From: Bradyrhizobiaceae bacterium
GTDB lineage: Bacteria > Pseudomonadota > Alphaproteobacteria > Rhizobiales > Xanthobacteraceae
Assembly: GCA_020544565.1 (NCBI GenBank)
Contig: CP078014.1
Coordinates: 1,986,016 to 2,050,015, forward strand
Direction of reading: 5' to 3'
DNA length: 64,000 nt
Below the pieces are notes generated by a model. It saw nothing but the letters and a program-made list of their open reading frames with translations. It was not told the origin of the DNA and did no database searches. A program made the translations under genes and the position numbers. Below are positions 8,915 to 17,622 of the stretch, piece after piece; the first letter of the stretch is position 1, and each line of letters begins with the position of its first letter.

Positions 8915-9958
8915 TCATTTTCTGAACGGCCATAAATGGAAGAAGCGTCGCACGCGACGCCAGATTTCGGCGAGCCCCTGCGGCTCGAACAGCAGGAACC
9001 CGATGATGAGCGCGCCGAAAACGATGGTCCGAATCGGCGACAGTTGCGCTGTCGCGTTCGGAATGAAGGTCATGTAGGACACCGCGATCTTGAGGATCTC
9101 CGGCACCATGGTCATGAAAATCGCGCCGAGGATGCCGCCGAGGATGGTGCCCATGCCGCCGACGATGACCGCGGCAAGAAAGAACACCGAGTAGATCAGC
9201 GGAAAGCTTTCCGGCGTCACTACGCGGAAGAAATACGCCCACATGCCGCCGGCCACGCCGGCATAGAACGACGACAGCGCGAATGACAGCAACTTGTATT
9301 TCAGCAACGGAATGCCCAGCACCTCGGCGGAGATGTCGCGATCGCGGATGGCGATGAAGGCGCGCCCGATGCGGGTTCGGAACAGGTTGGCGGCCGCCAT
9401 CACCGACAGCACCGTCAGCGGCATGAACAGCCAGTAGAGCTGGAACGGGCGCGCCAGATCGTAACCGAACAGTCGCGCCGGCGGCATGCTCAGGCCCTGC
9501 GTTTTTCCAAGGAAGGCCGGGCCGTTAGCGAACAGGAAGTGCAGGATGAACGACGCGGCGATGGTGGCGATGGCGAGATAGAGCCCCTTCACCCGCAGGC
9601 TGGGCACGCCGACGACGAGACCCACCGCCGCCGACACCGCGCCCGCCACCATGAGATTGACGAGGAACGGCGTGCCGACGCGGATTTCCAGAATCGCGAC
9701 GGTGTAGGCGCCGACCGACATGAACGCCGCCTGTCCGAGACTGACGAGCCCGGTGTAGCCGGTGAGAATGTTCAGCCCGGTGGTGCTGACGATGTGGATC
9801 GCGACCAGACAGGCGAGATAGATCCAGTACTGGTCGGCGAAGAACGGAAACAGCACCAGCGCCGCGAACAGCGCGACCAGCATGGCGCGCTGGAAGCCGG
9901 TGTCGAACAGCGCTTCCGCCTGGGCATAGGTTTGATGGACGGCGCCGATCCGCATCAC
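8915..9958 (-). CDS. livM: ABC transporter permease LivM
   Basis: 347 residues with about nine hydrophobic segments. The sequence GLNILTGYTGLVSLGQAAFMSVGAYTVAIL is the signature of LivM permeases, as are RDRDISAEVLGIPLLKYKLLSF (EAA-like loop) and VVGGMGTILGGILGA. It forms the translocation pore with LivH. It overlaps livH by 4 bp (ATGA) and precedes the binding-protein gene by 20 bp, so it is translated as part of the operon. Confidence 0.9.
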   Translation of the reverse strand: MMRIGAVHQTYAQAEALFDTGFQRAMLVALFAALVLFPFFADQYWIYLACLVAIHIVSTTGLNILTGYTGLVSLGQAAFMSVGAYTVAILEIRVGTPFLVNLMVAGAVSAAVGLVVGVPSLRVKGLYLAIATIAASFILHFLFANGPAFLGKTQGLSMPPARLFGYDLARPFQLYWLFMPLTVLSVMAAANLFRTRIGRAFIAIRDRDISAEVLGIPLLKYKLLSFALSSFYAGVAGGMWAYFFRVVTPESFPLIYSVFFLAAVIVGGMGTILGGILGAIFMTMVPEILKIAVSYMTFIPNATAQLSPIRTIVFGALIIGFLLFEPQGLAEIWRRVRRFFHLWPFRK

Positions 9959-10830
9959 AGTCGCTCGATTTCAACGGTGCCGAACAATCCGTAGGGACGG
10001 ATCATCAGCGCCACCACAAGAAGGCTGAAGGTGATGAGCAGCTTGAACTCGCCGCCCAGATAGGTGCCGACCAGCGCCTCGATCAACCCGATGGCGAGGC
10101 CCGCTACCAGCGCGCCCGCGATCGAATCGAGGCCGCCGACGATGACCGCCACCAGCACCGACAGGCCGAACACGCCCATGGTGGGCGAGAGGCCGCCGAT
10201 CGCGCCGATCAGGATGCCCGCTCCCGCCGCCGCCATGCCGGCGACGATCCACGACACCGAAAACACCGCCGGCACGTTGATGCCGCAGGAGAACGCCGCG
10301 CCCTGATCGGTCGCGGTGGCGCGCAGCGCCACGCCACCGCGCCATGTGCGGAACACGATCAGGAAGGCTGCGATCAGCGCCGTGGCCACGGCGAAGGACA
10401 CCGCGATCTTCGGCGACACATAGGCGTTGCCGATGAAGATCGGCTTCGACGGCAGGAAATTCGGCAGGGTGACAGGATCGCTGCCCCAGGCGAACTCCAC
10501 GAAGCCGATGAGAACGGAGCTGAGCCCCACCGTGACCATGAACACCGAGATTGCGCTTTCGCCGAGCATCGGGCGGATCAGGATACGCTCGATGACGCCG
10601 CCGACGATGCCGCCCCCGATCACGGTGAGAATGATGGCGAGCCACAGCGGCAGCGCCAAAGTGGCGAGGCCGAAGAAGAAATAGGCCGACAGCATCAGCA
10701 TTTCGCCGACGGCGAGGTTGAGCACCCGGGTCGCCTTGTAGATCAGTACGAAGGCAATGCCGGTCAGCGCCAGCAGCGCGCCGGAGCCGAGCCCCGACAG
10801 CACGATCTCGAACAGGAACAGCCAATCCAT
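9955..10830 (-). CDS. livH: ABC transporter permease LivH
   Basis: 291 residues from the ATG at 10830, which shares its A with the livG stop codon (TGATG) and is preceded by GAAAGGGCGG; the longer open frame upstream is the livG shadow. It begins MDWLFLFEIVLSGLGSGALLALTGIAFVLIYKATRVLNLAVGEMLML, typical of LivH, and contains VGGLDSIAGALVAGLAIGLIEAL near the C-terminus. Eight or so membrane segments are visible. Partner of livM in the same operon. Confidence 0.9.
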   Translation of the reverse strand: MDWLFLFEIVLSGLGSGALLALTGIAFVLIYKATRVLNLAVGEMLMLSAYFFFGLATLALPLWLAIILTVIGGGIVGGVIERILIRPMLGESAISVFMVTVGLSSVLIGFVEFAWGSDPVTLPNFLPSKPIFIGNAYVSPKIAVSFAVATALIAAFLIVFRTWRGGVALRATATDQGAAFSCGINVPAVFSVSWIVAGMAAAGAGILIGAIGGLSPTMGVFGLSVLVAVIVGGLDSIAGALVAGLAIGLIEALVGTYLGGEFKLLITFSLLVVALMIRPYGLFGTVEIERL

Positions 10831-11660
10831 CACGCCGCCCTTTCGCCCGCGATCCGCCGCGACAGGTCGCCGACGTCGCCGGAGCCGAGATAGGCGGTGA
10901 CGACCTCGGGGTTGGTCTGGATGTCCGCGGGCTGGCCCGCCGCGATCACCTGCCCGAAATTCAGCACCACCACATGGTCGGAGATATCCATCACCAGTCC
11001 CATGTCGTGCTCGACCATCAGGATGGTGACGCCCCATTCCTCCTTCACGTCGAGGATGAAACGCGCCATGTCCTCGGTTTCCTCGCGGTTCATGCCCGCC
11101 ACCGGCTCATCGAGCATCAGGATGCGCGGTTTCATGGCGAGCGCGCGTGCCAGTTCGACGCGCTTGCGAAGGCCGTAGGATAGCGAGGCCACCGGCTGGT
11201 CGCGGATGTGCTCCATTTCCAGAAAATCGAGCACGCGGCGCTCCACCTCGGCGCGCAGCTCGATCTCCTCGCGCTTGGCGCGACCGAAGTACCACAGCGC
11301 ATCGAACACGTTGGTGCGCATGTGGGCGTGACGTCCGAGCTTGATGTTGTCGAGCACGGTCATGCCGCGAAACAGCGCGATGTTCTGAAACGTGCGCGCG
11401 AGGCCGATCCTGGCCCGTTCCGGCGGATGCAGCCTGCTGATGTCCTCGCCGCCGCATTCGATCACGCCGGTGGAAGGGCGATAGAACCCGGAAATACAGT
11501 TGAACAGCGAGGTCTTGCCGGCGCCGTTCGGCCCGATCACCGCGGTGATCGATCCCGGCGCGACCGAGAACGACACGTCCGTCAGCGCCTTGAGGCCGCC
11601 GAACGACAGCGACAGATGGCTGACGTTCAATCCGACGGCGGATGAAGCCTGATCCTGCAT
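10830..11660 (-). CDS. livG: ABC transporter ATPase LivG
   Basis: 276 residues. Walker A GPNGAGKTSLFN, LivG-type Q-loop/helical region ARTFQNIALFRGMTVLDNIKLGRH, signature LSYGLRKRVELARAL and Walker B ILMLDEPVAGMN are present. The C-terminal segment GQVIAAGQPADIQTNPEVVTAYLG is the LivG family tail. It starts 2 bp after the stop of the upstream crotonase gene and overlaps livH by one base, so expression is coupled. Confidence 0.9.
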   Translation of the reverse strand: MQDQASSAVGLNVSHLSLSFGGLKALTDVSFSVAPGSITAVIGPNGAGKTSLFNCISGFYRPSTGVIECGGEDISRLHPPERARIGLARTFQNIALFRGMTVLDNIKLGRHAHMRTNVFDALWYFGRAKREEIELRAEVERRVLDFLEMEHIRDQPVASLSYGLRKRVELARALAMKPRILMLDEPVAGMNREETEDMARFILDVKEEWGVTILMVEHDMGLVMDISDHVVVLNFGQVIAAGQPADIQTNPEVVTAYLGSGDVGDLSRRIAGERAA

Positions 11661-11662
11661 GA

Positions 11663-12457
11663 TCAGGTTCCGCCGAATTTCGCCGGGCGCTTACTGAGAA
11701 ACGCATTCACGCCCTCGGCGAAATCCGCCGTGCCGATGCAGGCATCGAACCCTTTTGCTTCCAGCGCGAGCTGATCGTGCAGCGAATGGTCGAGCGAGCC
11801 GCGCAGCAGCGCCTTCATTCGGCCGTAGGCGAAGGTCGGCCCCTCGGCGAGACGGTGCGCCAGTCTGTCGGTCTCGGCGGCGAGATCGGCCGCCGGCACC
11901 ACGCGATTGACGAGACCGAGCCGCAGGGCCTCATTGGCATCATAGACGTCCGACAACAGCGCGATCTCCATCGCCTTGCGCAGACCGACGAGACGCGGCA
12001 GCGTCCATGACGACGAACCGTCCGGGCTGGTGCCGAGCTTGGCATAGGCGAGCGTGAAGATGGTGTTGTCGGCGGCGATGGCGAGGTCGGTGGCGAGCGC
12101 GAGGCTCATGCCCCCGCCGGCCACCGCGCCGTGCAGACTGGCGATCACCGGCTGCGGCAGCGCCGCGAGAATCTCGAGAGCCTCGTGAAACGGCTCCATG
12201 ATCATGGGCACGCGCTTGCGCACCTCGTCCGCCGGCCCCTGAAACGCCGAGACGTCGCCGCCCGCCACGAAGGCCCGGCCCTCGCCCGAGATGACGACGA
12301 CGCGCGTTGCGGAATTGGCAGCGATGCTTTTGCAGGCCGCGAGAAACCCCTCGGCGGCGGCCACGCTCAGCGCGTTCAAGACCTTCGGTCGATTGAAGAC
12401 GATGCGCGCAATCGGCCCATCGGCTTTCAGGATCACCGGATCATCCACTCCAGACAC
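11663..12457 (-). CDS. Enoyl-CoA hydratase/isomerase family protein (PaaG-like)
   Basis: 264 residues with a GTG start at 12457 following a strong SD (AAGGGGGGAAG). The CoA-binding region reads GEGRAFVAGGDVSAF and the second half GGGMSLALATDLAIAADN. The two hydratase Glu positions are Ser and Tyr. TSPDGSSSWTLPRLVG keeps an Asp at the place used by isomerases such as PaaG and enoyl-CoA isomerases, so a C=C shifting reaction is more likely than hydration. It lies between the GntR regulator and livG in one operon. Confidence 0.85.
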   Translation of the reverse strand: MSGVDDPVILKADGPIARIVFNRPKVLNALSVAAAEGFLAACKSIAANSATRVVVISGEGRAFVAGGDVSAFQGPADEVRKRVPMIMEPFHEALEILAALPQPVIASLHGAVAGGGMSLALATDLAIAADNTIFTLAYAKLGTSPDGSSSWTLPRLVGLRKAMEIALLSDVYDANEALRLGLVNRVVPAADLAAETDRLAHRLAEGPTFAYGRMKALLRGSLDHSLHDQLALEAKGFDACIGTADFAEGVNAFLSKRPAKFGGT

Positions 12458-12529
12458 TGACTTCCCCCCTTGTGACGTGCCGGCGCTTTGCGCGCTCTTG
12501 CCATCGTATTATTAGAAAACTCCCGTATC

Positions 12530-13303
12530 TTATCGCTTCCGCGTCAGCAGCGCGTGCTCCGTGTACATCCGCTCCACCGGCCGATCGAGCGAGTTTCCGG
12601 CGCGCTCGAAACCGCGTCGCCAGTCCTCGACATGCCGCCGCATCCACAGCTTGCCAGCTTCTTTATCCCGCTTGCGGATGGCGTCGAGCAGATGATGATG
12701 CGCGGCAATTAGACGCGGCATACCTTCGGCGACATCGCGCACCACCATCTCGGTGGTGGGAAAGAACAGCAGGCCCGCCGGCTCCCGCGCCAATTGCAGC
12801 ACACGGTTGTGCGACGCCCTGGCGATCAGACTGTGAAAATCGGCGTCGAGTTCGGCGAACGCCGCCGGATTGGACACCGACTGTTCGGTTGTGGCGATAT
12901 TGGCGGCGATCTCGGCGATATCGTCGTCGGTGGCGTGATCGACGGCATATTCGATGGCGGCGATTTCGAGAACGATGGCGGTCTCGAACAGCTCGCGGAA
13001 GGTGACCTCGTGCAGCACCAGCGCGCGGCTGAAGCGGCTCGCCAGCTTGTTGTAGCGCGGCAGGCAGGCATAGAGGCGGCGGCTGGAATCGCGGCGGATC
13101 AGACCGCTCTCCTCCAGCACCCGGATTCCCTCGCGCACCGTGGAGCGGTTGACGCCGAATTGCTGAACAAGTTGGGACTCGGTGCCGATGGGATCATCCG
13201 GCTTGATGCGGCCGTTGACGATCTCGCGCTCAATGGCGTCGGCGACCTTCTGATAGGCCGGCGCCACTTCGATACGCTGGAAGCTCGGCGAAACGGACGA
13301 CAT
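12530..13303 (-). CDS. GntR-family (FadR/FCD) transcriptional regulator
   Basis: 257 residues from the ATG at 13303; a TTG nine codons upstream is possible but lies inside the probable operator. The N-terminal winged helix contains GTESQLVQQFGVNRSTVREGIRVLEESGLIRRDS, a textbook GntR recognition region. The FCD ligand domain follows, with the expected metal-binding Asp/His pattern (DADFHSLIA, AAHHHLLDAI, MRRHVEDW). It is the first gene of the operon crotonase-livGHM-SBP-livF-ligase, 72 bp upstream of the crotonase. It probably represses its own operon and releases on binding the acid or acyl-CoA. Confidence 0.9.
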   Translation of the reverse strand: MSSVSPSFQRIEVAPAYQKVADAIEREIVNGRIKPDDPIGTESQLVQQFGVNRSTVREGIRVLEESGLIRRDSSRRLYACLPRYNKLASRFSRALVLHEVTFRELFETAIVLEIAAIEYAVDHATDDDIAEIAANIATTEQSVSNPAAFAELDADFHSLIARASHNRVLQLAREPAGLLFFPTTEMVVRDVAEGMPRLIAAHHHLLDAIRKRDKEAGKLWMRRHVEDWRRGFERAGNSLDRPVERMYTEHALLTRKR

Positions 13304-13319
13304 GCAAGCCCGATGTTGT

Positions 13320-13330
13320 TTGTCGGACAA
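13320..13330. promoter_or_regulatory. Probable GntR operator (proximal)
   Basis: TTGTCGGACAA, an 11-bp palindrome matching the general FadR-subfamily pattern T-N-G-T-N3-A-C-N-A. It lies 16 bp upstream of the ATG of the GntR gene and covers a possible alternative TTG start. Confidence 0.65.
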
Positions 13331-13418
13331 TTGCTAGGGGGTGAAAATACTGGCGTCAATAGCCGATAAAACCGCACGATCTATGTTGCATCGCGCAATT
13401 TCACGATTCGGAGTGACA

Positions 13419-13429
13419 TTGTCCGACAA
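13419..13429. promoter_or_regulatory. Probable GntR operator (distal)
   Basis: TTGTCCGACAA, the same palindrome as at 13320-13330 apart from the central base. The centres are 99 bp apart, which would permit DNA looping or cooperative repression of the regulator promoter between them. Confidence 0.65.
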
Positions 13430-13530
13430 AGGTAGGATGGCGCGACAAGGGCGGGACGCCGGGACCGCACCTTTCGCACGCAAGGCGCGGCCGCGTTACA
13501 GCCGGTCTTGCGACAGGCAGCGAATATCGC

Positions 13531-15207
13531 TCAAAGCCCGATCGAGATCATGCGCCGGATCATGCGTTCCACATTGTATCCGTGCCGGCGATGGCTGGTG
13601 CGCGCCCTGCCCGACCGGTCGCTGGAAGCGCTGGTGCTCAGTCCCGGATTCAATCCCGGCCCGATGGCCTCGAACTGGGCTTTCTGCTCGTCGGTCAGTT
13701 GGCCGTAGAAGTCCGTCAGCGCGGCATGCACCGTCTTCACAGCCTCGTCCAGCGTTTCCAGCCGGGTGCCGATCGCGGCCAGTCGCGCCGGCGGCGTCAG
13801 GTCGCCGGACGGCGCGCACGAGGCTTTGAGCATGTCCGCAGCCTTCGCCGTCGCATCCTGCAACGCGGTGAGGCTGGCGCGTTGTGCCTCAGTCGGGTTC
13901 AGCGTCTTCTCGATCTGCTCGGCCGGCCATTGCAACGGCGTGCCCGAGCCGCAATCGGCGACATCTCCGGGCGCTCCGCGCCGGCCGCCGACGATGGCGT
14001 TGATCCGCGCCTTCTGCTCGTCGTCGAGCAGACCATAGAACTTGTCCAGCGGCGGCTGAATGGCATGCACCGCCGCGATCATTGCCTCGATCCGCGTCTG
14101 CATCGCCGCCAGCCGGTTCGGCGCGGTCAGCGCGACCTCGGTCGGACAGGCCGCGCGCAGCTTCTGCGCAGCGTCCGTTGAGGCATTGGCGAGTTCGTCC
14201 AGCGCGGCGCGCTGCGCATCGTTGGGCTGGATCGCCTGCTGAATGCGGTCGATCGGCAGTCCGGCGATGGTGCGCGCATCCTCGCCGCACATCAGCGCCA
14301 GCTGATTGTCGCTGTCCGGCGCAGAAGACGATGTCTGCGGGGCCTGTGCGCCCGCAGCGGGGGCTGAACCACCACCTCCGCCGCCGCGACGTGACGGCAG
14401 ATAGCCACTGAGATCGTCATAACCGTAGGGCGCGAACAGGCCGGCATAGATGTCGTCGTAGCCGTAATCCCAGAACGCGGGATCGTAGCCGTCGCCCCAG
14501 AAGGTGTAGCCGTAGATGTCGTAGAAGGCGAACGGCCAGAACAACGGACCGACCCAGCCGTATCCGCCGTGACGATGCCGCCACCAGCCTCGCCGGTCGC
14601 CATGGTGCCAGCCCGCGAGCGCAGCCGCGGCGGCGACGTGCGCGCGCGCGTTGGGATTGCGCAACGCGCCAGGTTTGCGCATGGCGCCCGCGACGGCGCG
14701 TGAATTCAGCCGATTGTGCACAGCACGGGATTCGACGTTGCCGGCGCGACCGTGACGCATAGCAGCGGCACGATTCGCCTGCCCATTGAAAGCAGCGGCG
14801 CGATTGGCCCGCCCGTTGCGATTGGCGTATCGCCCGGACCCGCCGCGCCCGGCATAATAGCCGTTTCTGCTGCCACCACGCCGCGTGTAGGAGTGCGACA
14901 TAATCGGCCGGCTGCCGCTGAAGGCGCGCCCGCCGCCGAAATGAGTCCCGCCGAAGCGAGGCCCACCGATATGGCCACCGCCAAACCGCGCGCCACCGCC
15001 ACCGAAATGAGGTCCACCGCCCCCAAAACGGGGACCGCCGCCACCGAAATGCGCGCCGCCGCCGCCGCCGCGGAATCCGCCACCGCCAAAGCCGCCACCA
15101 CCACCACCACCACCATGCCCGCCGCCGCGTCCGGCCGCATAGGGCGCAACCGGCAGCGCGAGCATCAAGGCTGCGACAATGGCTCCGATTTTGAAAAGTC
15201 TGGACAT
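13531..15207 (-). CDS. Secreted Gly-rich protein with two LTxxQ (Spy/CpxP-like) modules
   Basis: 558 residues from the ATG at 15207, which has GGAG at proper spacing; an ATG two codons earlier is also possible. A signal peptide (IGAIVAALMLALPVAPYAA) is followed by a low-complexity stretch of GGGG-xx-FGGGG repeats (roughly residues 25-85), then an Arg/Asn/Ala-rich part and a Trp/Tyr/Gly-rich segment (WHHGDRRGWWRHRHGG). The C-terminal half holds two homologous helical modules. Each starts with an IQPNDAQR or LNPTEAQR motif, carries a Cys, and ends in LLDDEQKAR or LTDEQKAQF. The modules resemble periplasmic LTxxQ/Spy-type proteins. The exact role is unknown. Confidence 0.75.
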   Translation of the reverse strand: MSRLFKIGAIVAALMLALPVAPYAAGRGGGHGGGGGGGGFGGGGFRGGGGGAHFGGGGPRFGGGGPHFGGGGARFGGGHIGGPRFGGTHFGGGRAFSGSRPIMSHSYTRRGGSRNGYYAGRGGSGRYANRNGRANRAAAFNGQANRAAAMRHGRAGNVESRAVHNRLNSRAVAGAMRKPGALRNPNARAHVAAAAALAGWHHGDRRGWWRHRHGGYGWVGPLFWPFAFYDIYGYTFWGDGYDPAFWDYGYDDIYAGLFAPYGYDDLSGYLPSRRGGGGGGSAPAAGAQAPQTSSSAPDSDNQLALMCGEDARTIAGLPIDRIQQAIQPNDAQRAALDELANASTDAAQKLRAACPTEVALTAPNRLAAMQTRIEAMIAAVHAIQPPLDKFYGLLDDEQKARINAIVGGRRGAPGDVADCGSGTPLQWPAEQIEKTLNPTEAQRASLTALQDATAKAADMLKASCAPSGDLTPPARLAAIGTRLETLDEAVKTVHAALTDFYGQLTDEQKAQFEAIGPGLNPGLSTSASSDRSGRARTSHRRHGYNVERMIRRMISIGL

Positions 15208-15428
15208 GGACATCTCCGGCGATGTGATCTCCGGTCGCGTCATTCCCGTGGTCGTCGCGCCGCAACGCGCCGACGCAACCGCGCATCCAATTTCGGTCAA
15301 CGGCGCATCCTGCGAATTGTTCCGGCTTCACGCCGCCCGCGGACCGCGCGAGGAAACGCCATCCGCAAATGCAGGCGGAGCCGTTCGATGAAACGGCCCC
15401 GGCCCTGAACCAGAGCTGAACGAAATTG

Positions 15429-16556
15429 CTACAGCGCCGCGCGCAGCAGCGCCTCGAATTCCTCCGCCGATGCGCGGCGCGGGGTGGTGGCGTTGGAATG
15501 GTCTGCCAGCGCCCGGGTTACCGTTTCGGGAATGTGCCGGGCCTCGAATCCCATCGCGCCCAGCGTCACCGGCAATCCCAGCGACCTGACCAGTGCAGAC
15601 ACCGCGTCGGCGAGATCAGCATCCGGCGCGAGACCGAACAGCTCGCGCAGCCGCTGATACTTGCTCCCGACATGATCCGCATTGAACCGCAGGACATGCG
15701 GCAGGAACACGCCGTTCAGCATGCCGTGATGCAGCGTCGGCGCGCGCAATGCGCCCGCAGCATGAGACAGCGAATGCACTGCCCCGAGCCCTTTCTGGAA
15801 CGTCAGGCCGCCCTCCAGCGCCGCCATCATCATCTCCCAGCGCGCCGCGCGATCCGCACCGTTGTCCGTGGCGGTGCGGATGTTGCGCCAGGCACGCTGC
15901 GCGCCGTCGAGCGCGATCGCTTCGGCCGGGGGATTGACCAGCGGCGACAGGAACGTCTCGATGCAATGGGTCAGCGCGTCGATGCCGGTCGCCGCCGTCA
16001 GCAGCGGCGGAAGCCCGAGAGTCAATTCCGGATCGCAGATCGCGCGCCTGGGAATAAGATGCGGACTGATAAGCGCGAGCTTCGATCCGTTGCTGAGATT
16101 GATCAGCGCGCCCCTGCCGACCTCGCTGCCGGTGCCCGCCGTGGTCGGAATGGCGATCACCGGCGCGACGGCCGAGGTGATCCGGCCGACGCCATTGCGG
16201 ATCGCCGCATAGGTCTCCAGCGGCCCCTCATGGGTGGCCGCAAGCGCCACCCCCTTGGCGAGATCGATCGGCGAGCCGCCGCCGAGCGCGATGACGCCAT
16301 CGCAATCGGCGTCGCGATACGCCTTGACGCCGTCGAGCACCGCTTCCTCGGTCGGGTTGGGCGGCGTCCTGGCAAACACCGGGACATTGGCGCGATCGAG
16401 TTGGCCGAGGACCGTGTCGACAATGCCGGCGGCTTCCACGCCGGCGTCGGTGACCAGAAGCGGCCTGCGGATGCCAAGCGCCTCCAACTCAGCCTTCAGG
16501 GTTTTGATCGCACCGAAATCGAAATTCACTGTCGTCAGATAGCCGATCGTCGCCAT
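15429..16556 (-). CDS. Iron-containing alcohol dehydrogenase (maleylacetate reductase-like)
   Basis: 375 residues from the ATG at 16556 (MATIGYLTTVNFDFGAIKTL). The NAD-binding motif GGGSPIDLAKGVAL and the metal-binding segments ATGIDALTHCIETFLSP and APTLHHGMLNGVFLPHVLRFN identify a group III Fe-dependent alcohol dehydrogenase. The family reduces or oxidises simple alcohols, aldehydes or maleylacetate. It is transcribed away from the GntR-cupin-SDR-ABC operon, with a 29-bp inverted repeat between them, so it probably belongs to the same regulon. Confidence 0.88.
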   Translation of the reverse strand: MATIGYLTTVNFDFGAIKTLKAELEALGIRRPLLVTDAGVEAAGIVDTVLGQLDRANVPVFARTPPNPTEEAVLDGVKAYRDADCDGVIALGGGSPIDLAKGVALAATHEGPLETYAAIRNGVGRITSAVAPVIAIPTTAGTGSEVGRGALINLSNGSKLALISPHLIPRRAICDPELTLGLPPLLTAATGIDALTHCIETFLSPLVNPPAEAIALDGAQRAWRNIRTATDNGADRAARWEMMMAALEGGLTFQKGLGAVHSLSHAAGALRAPTLHHGMLNGVFLPHVLRFNADHVGSKYQRLRELFGLAPDADLADAVSALVRSLGLPVTLGAMGFEARHIPETVTRALADHSNATTPRRASAEEFEALLRAAL

Positions 16557-16726
16557 GGTCGCGCTGCCTCGCCATTGTTCGCCGCGATTGTCGCAGCCTT
16601 GTTGCACCCTTGCCGGACTGAATTTCTGCTCCGATATCGCCGCTGCCGCATCTGAAGCGCGCGTCGCTCCCGCGTGCGTTGGTGTGCGCCGCGGCAAGCC
16701 GCGGCCTTCGCACCGCAACCAGATCT

Positions 16727-16755
16727 AATCATCTGATGTTTAACATCGGATGATT
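16727..16755. promoter_or_regulatory. 29-bp inverted repeat, probable GntR operator
   Basis: Arms AATCATCTGATG and CATCGGATGATT around TTTAA, with one mismatch in 12 pairs. The core ATGTTTAACAT fits the FadR-type TGT-N3-ACA pattern. It sits between the divergent Fe-ADH gene and the GntR gene, as expected for control of both. Confidence 0.7.
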
Positions 16756-16827
16756 GCAAGAACAATCCATCGCGTGCTAGCATCCAGTCACGCCGCACAA
16801 GACGGCGAATTCGGGGAAGCGAAACCG

Positions 16828-17622
16828 TTGGCGCAGGCGCGATCAAAACCACACGCAAGACTGGTGAAGCCGGGCCGCATTCATGCGGTGCTGGCGACGC
16901 TCGGCAGCGAGATCGCGCGGGACATCATTCCGGCCGGCGCGGCGCTGCCGCCGGAACACGATCTCGAACTGCGTTTCGGCGTCGGTCGGGGCGTGGTGCG
17001 CGAAGCGGTGCGAACGCTGGCCGCCAAGGGCCTCGTCAGCGTGCGCCCGCGCCACGGCACGCATGTGCGTCCGCGCTGCGACTGGAGCCTGCTCGATCGC
17101 GAGGTGCTGGGCTGGCTCGTCGGCGATGACGAGCCCGATCACGACCTGCTGGGATGGATTCAGGAAGTGCGCGCGATCATCGAGCCGGCCGCGGCGGCCA
17201 TGGCGGCGGAACGGGCGACGGCGGACGATCGCCGCCGCATCAACAAGGCGCTGGCGGCCATGCAAAGCGCGCCCGATCACGACAGCGCTTTCGCCGCCGA
17301 CAAGGCGTTTCATCTCGCCATCCTCGACGCCACCCACAATCCGGTGCTGCAGGGCTTTCGCGGCGCCATCGACACCATCCTGAGCGCGGTGTTTTCCATC
17401 GCAATCGGCCGCACCGGCTGGTTCGAGGACAATGTGGCGAACCACGCCGCCGCCGCGCACGCCATCGCCGCGGGCAATGCCGGCGAAGCCAGCACCGCGA
17501 TGAAACAGGTGGTCGGCTACACCGGCCTCAAGCTGACCGAACGCAAGGCGGCGGCGCGGCCCCGATCCGCCCCGCGACGGGCAACCAGCGGCAAGCTCAA
17601 AAGGACATCTCATGTATCGTGA
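16828..17622 (+). CDS. GntR-family (FCD) transcriptional regulator
   Basis: 264 residues from a TTG at 16828 preceded by GGGGAAGCG. The longer ATG start at 16750 is less likely because that ATG lies inside the inverted repeat at 16727-16755. The winged-helix part reads LPPEHDLELRFGVGRGVVREAVRTLAAKGLVSVRPRHGTHV, and the FCD domain keeps ADKAFHLAILDATHNPVL and NHAAAAHAIAAGN. Similar regulators (DgoR type) control sugar-acid or aromatic catabolism. The end overlaps the cupin gene by 11 bp, so regulator and structural genes form one transcript. Confidence 0.85.
   Translation: MAQARSKPHARLVKPGRIHAVLATLGSEIARDIIPAGAALPPEHDLELRFGVGRGVVREAVRTLAAKGLVSVRPRHGTHVRPRCDWSLLDREVLGWLVGDDEPDHDLLGWIQEVRAIIEPAAAAMAAERATADDRRRINKALAAMQSAPDHDSAFAADKAFHLAILDATHNPVLQGFRGAIDTILSAVFSIAIGRTGWFEDNVANHAAAAHAIAAGNAGEASTAMKQVVGYTGLKLTERKAAARPRSAPRRATSGKLKRTSHVS

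Noticed and set aside
14930-15130. CRISPR-like or tandem repeat array
   Set aside because: The repeats are short in-frame codons for Gly-rich protein segments, without regular spacers.
15380-15397. GCCGTT / AACGGC hairpin downstream of the Fe-ADH gene as a terminator
   Set aside because: Only six pairs and no T-tract; could easily be chance in GC-rich DNA.
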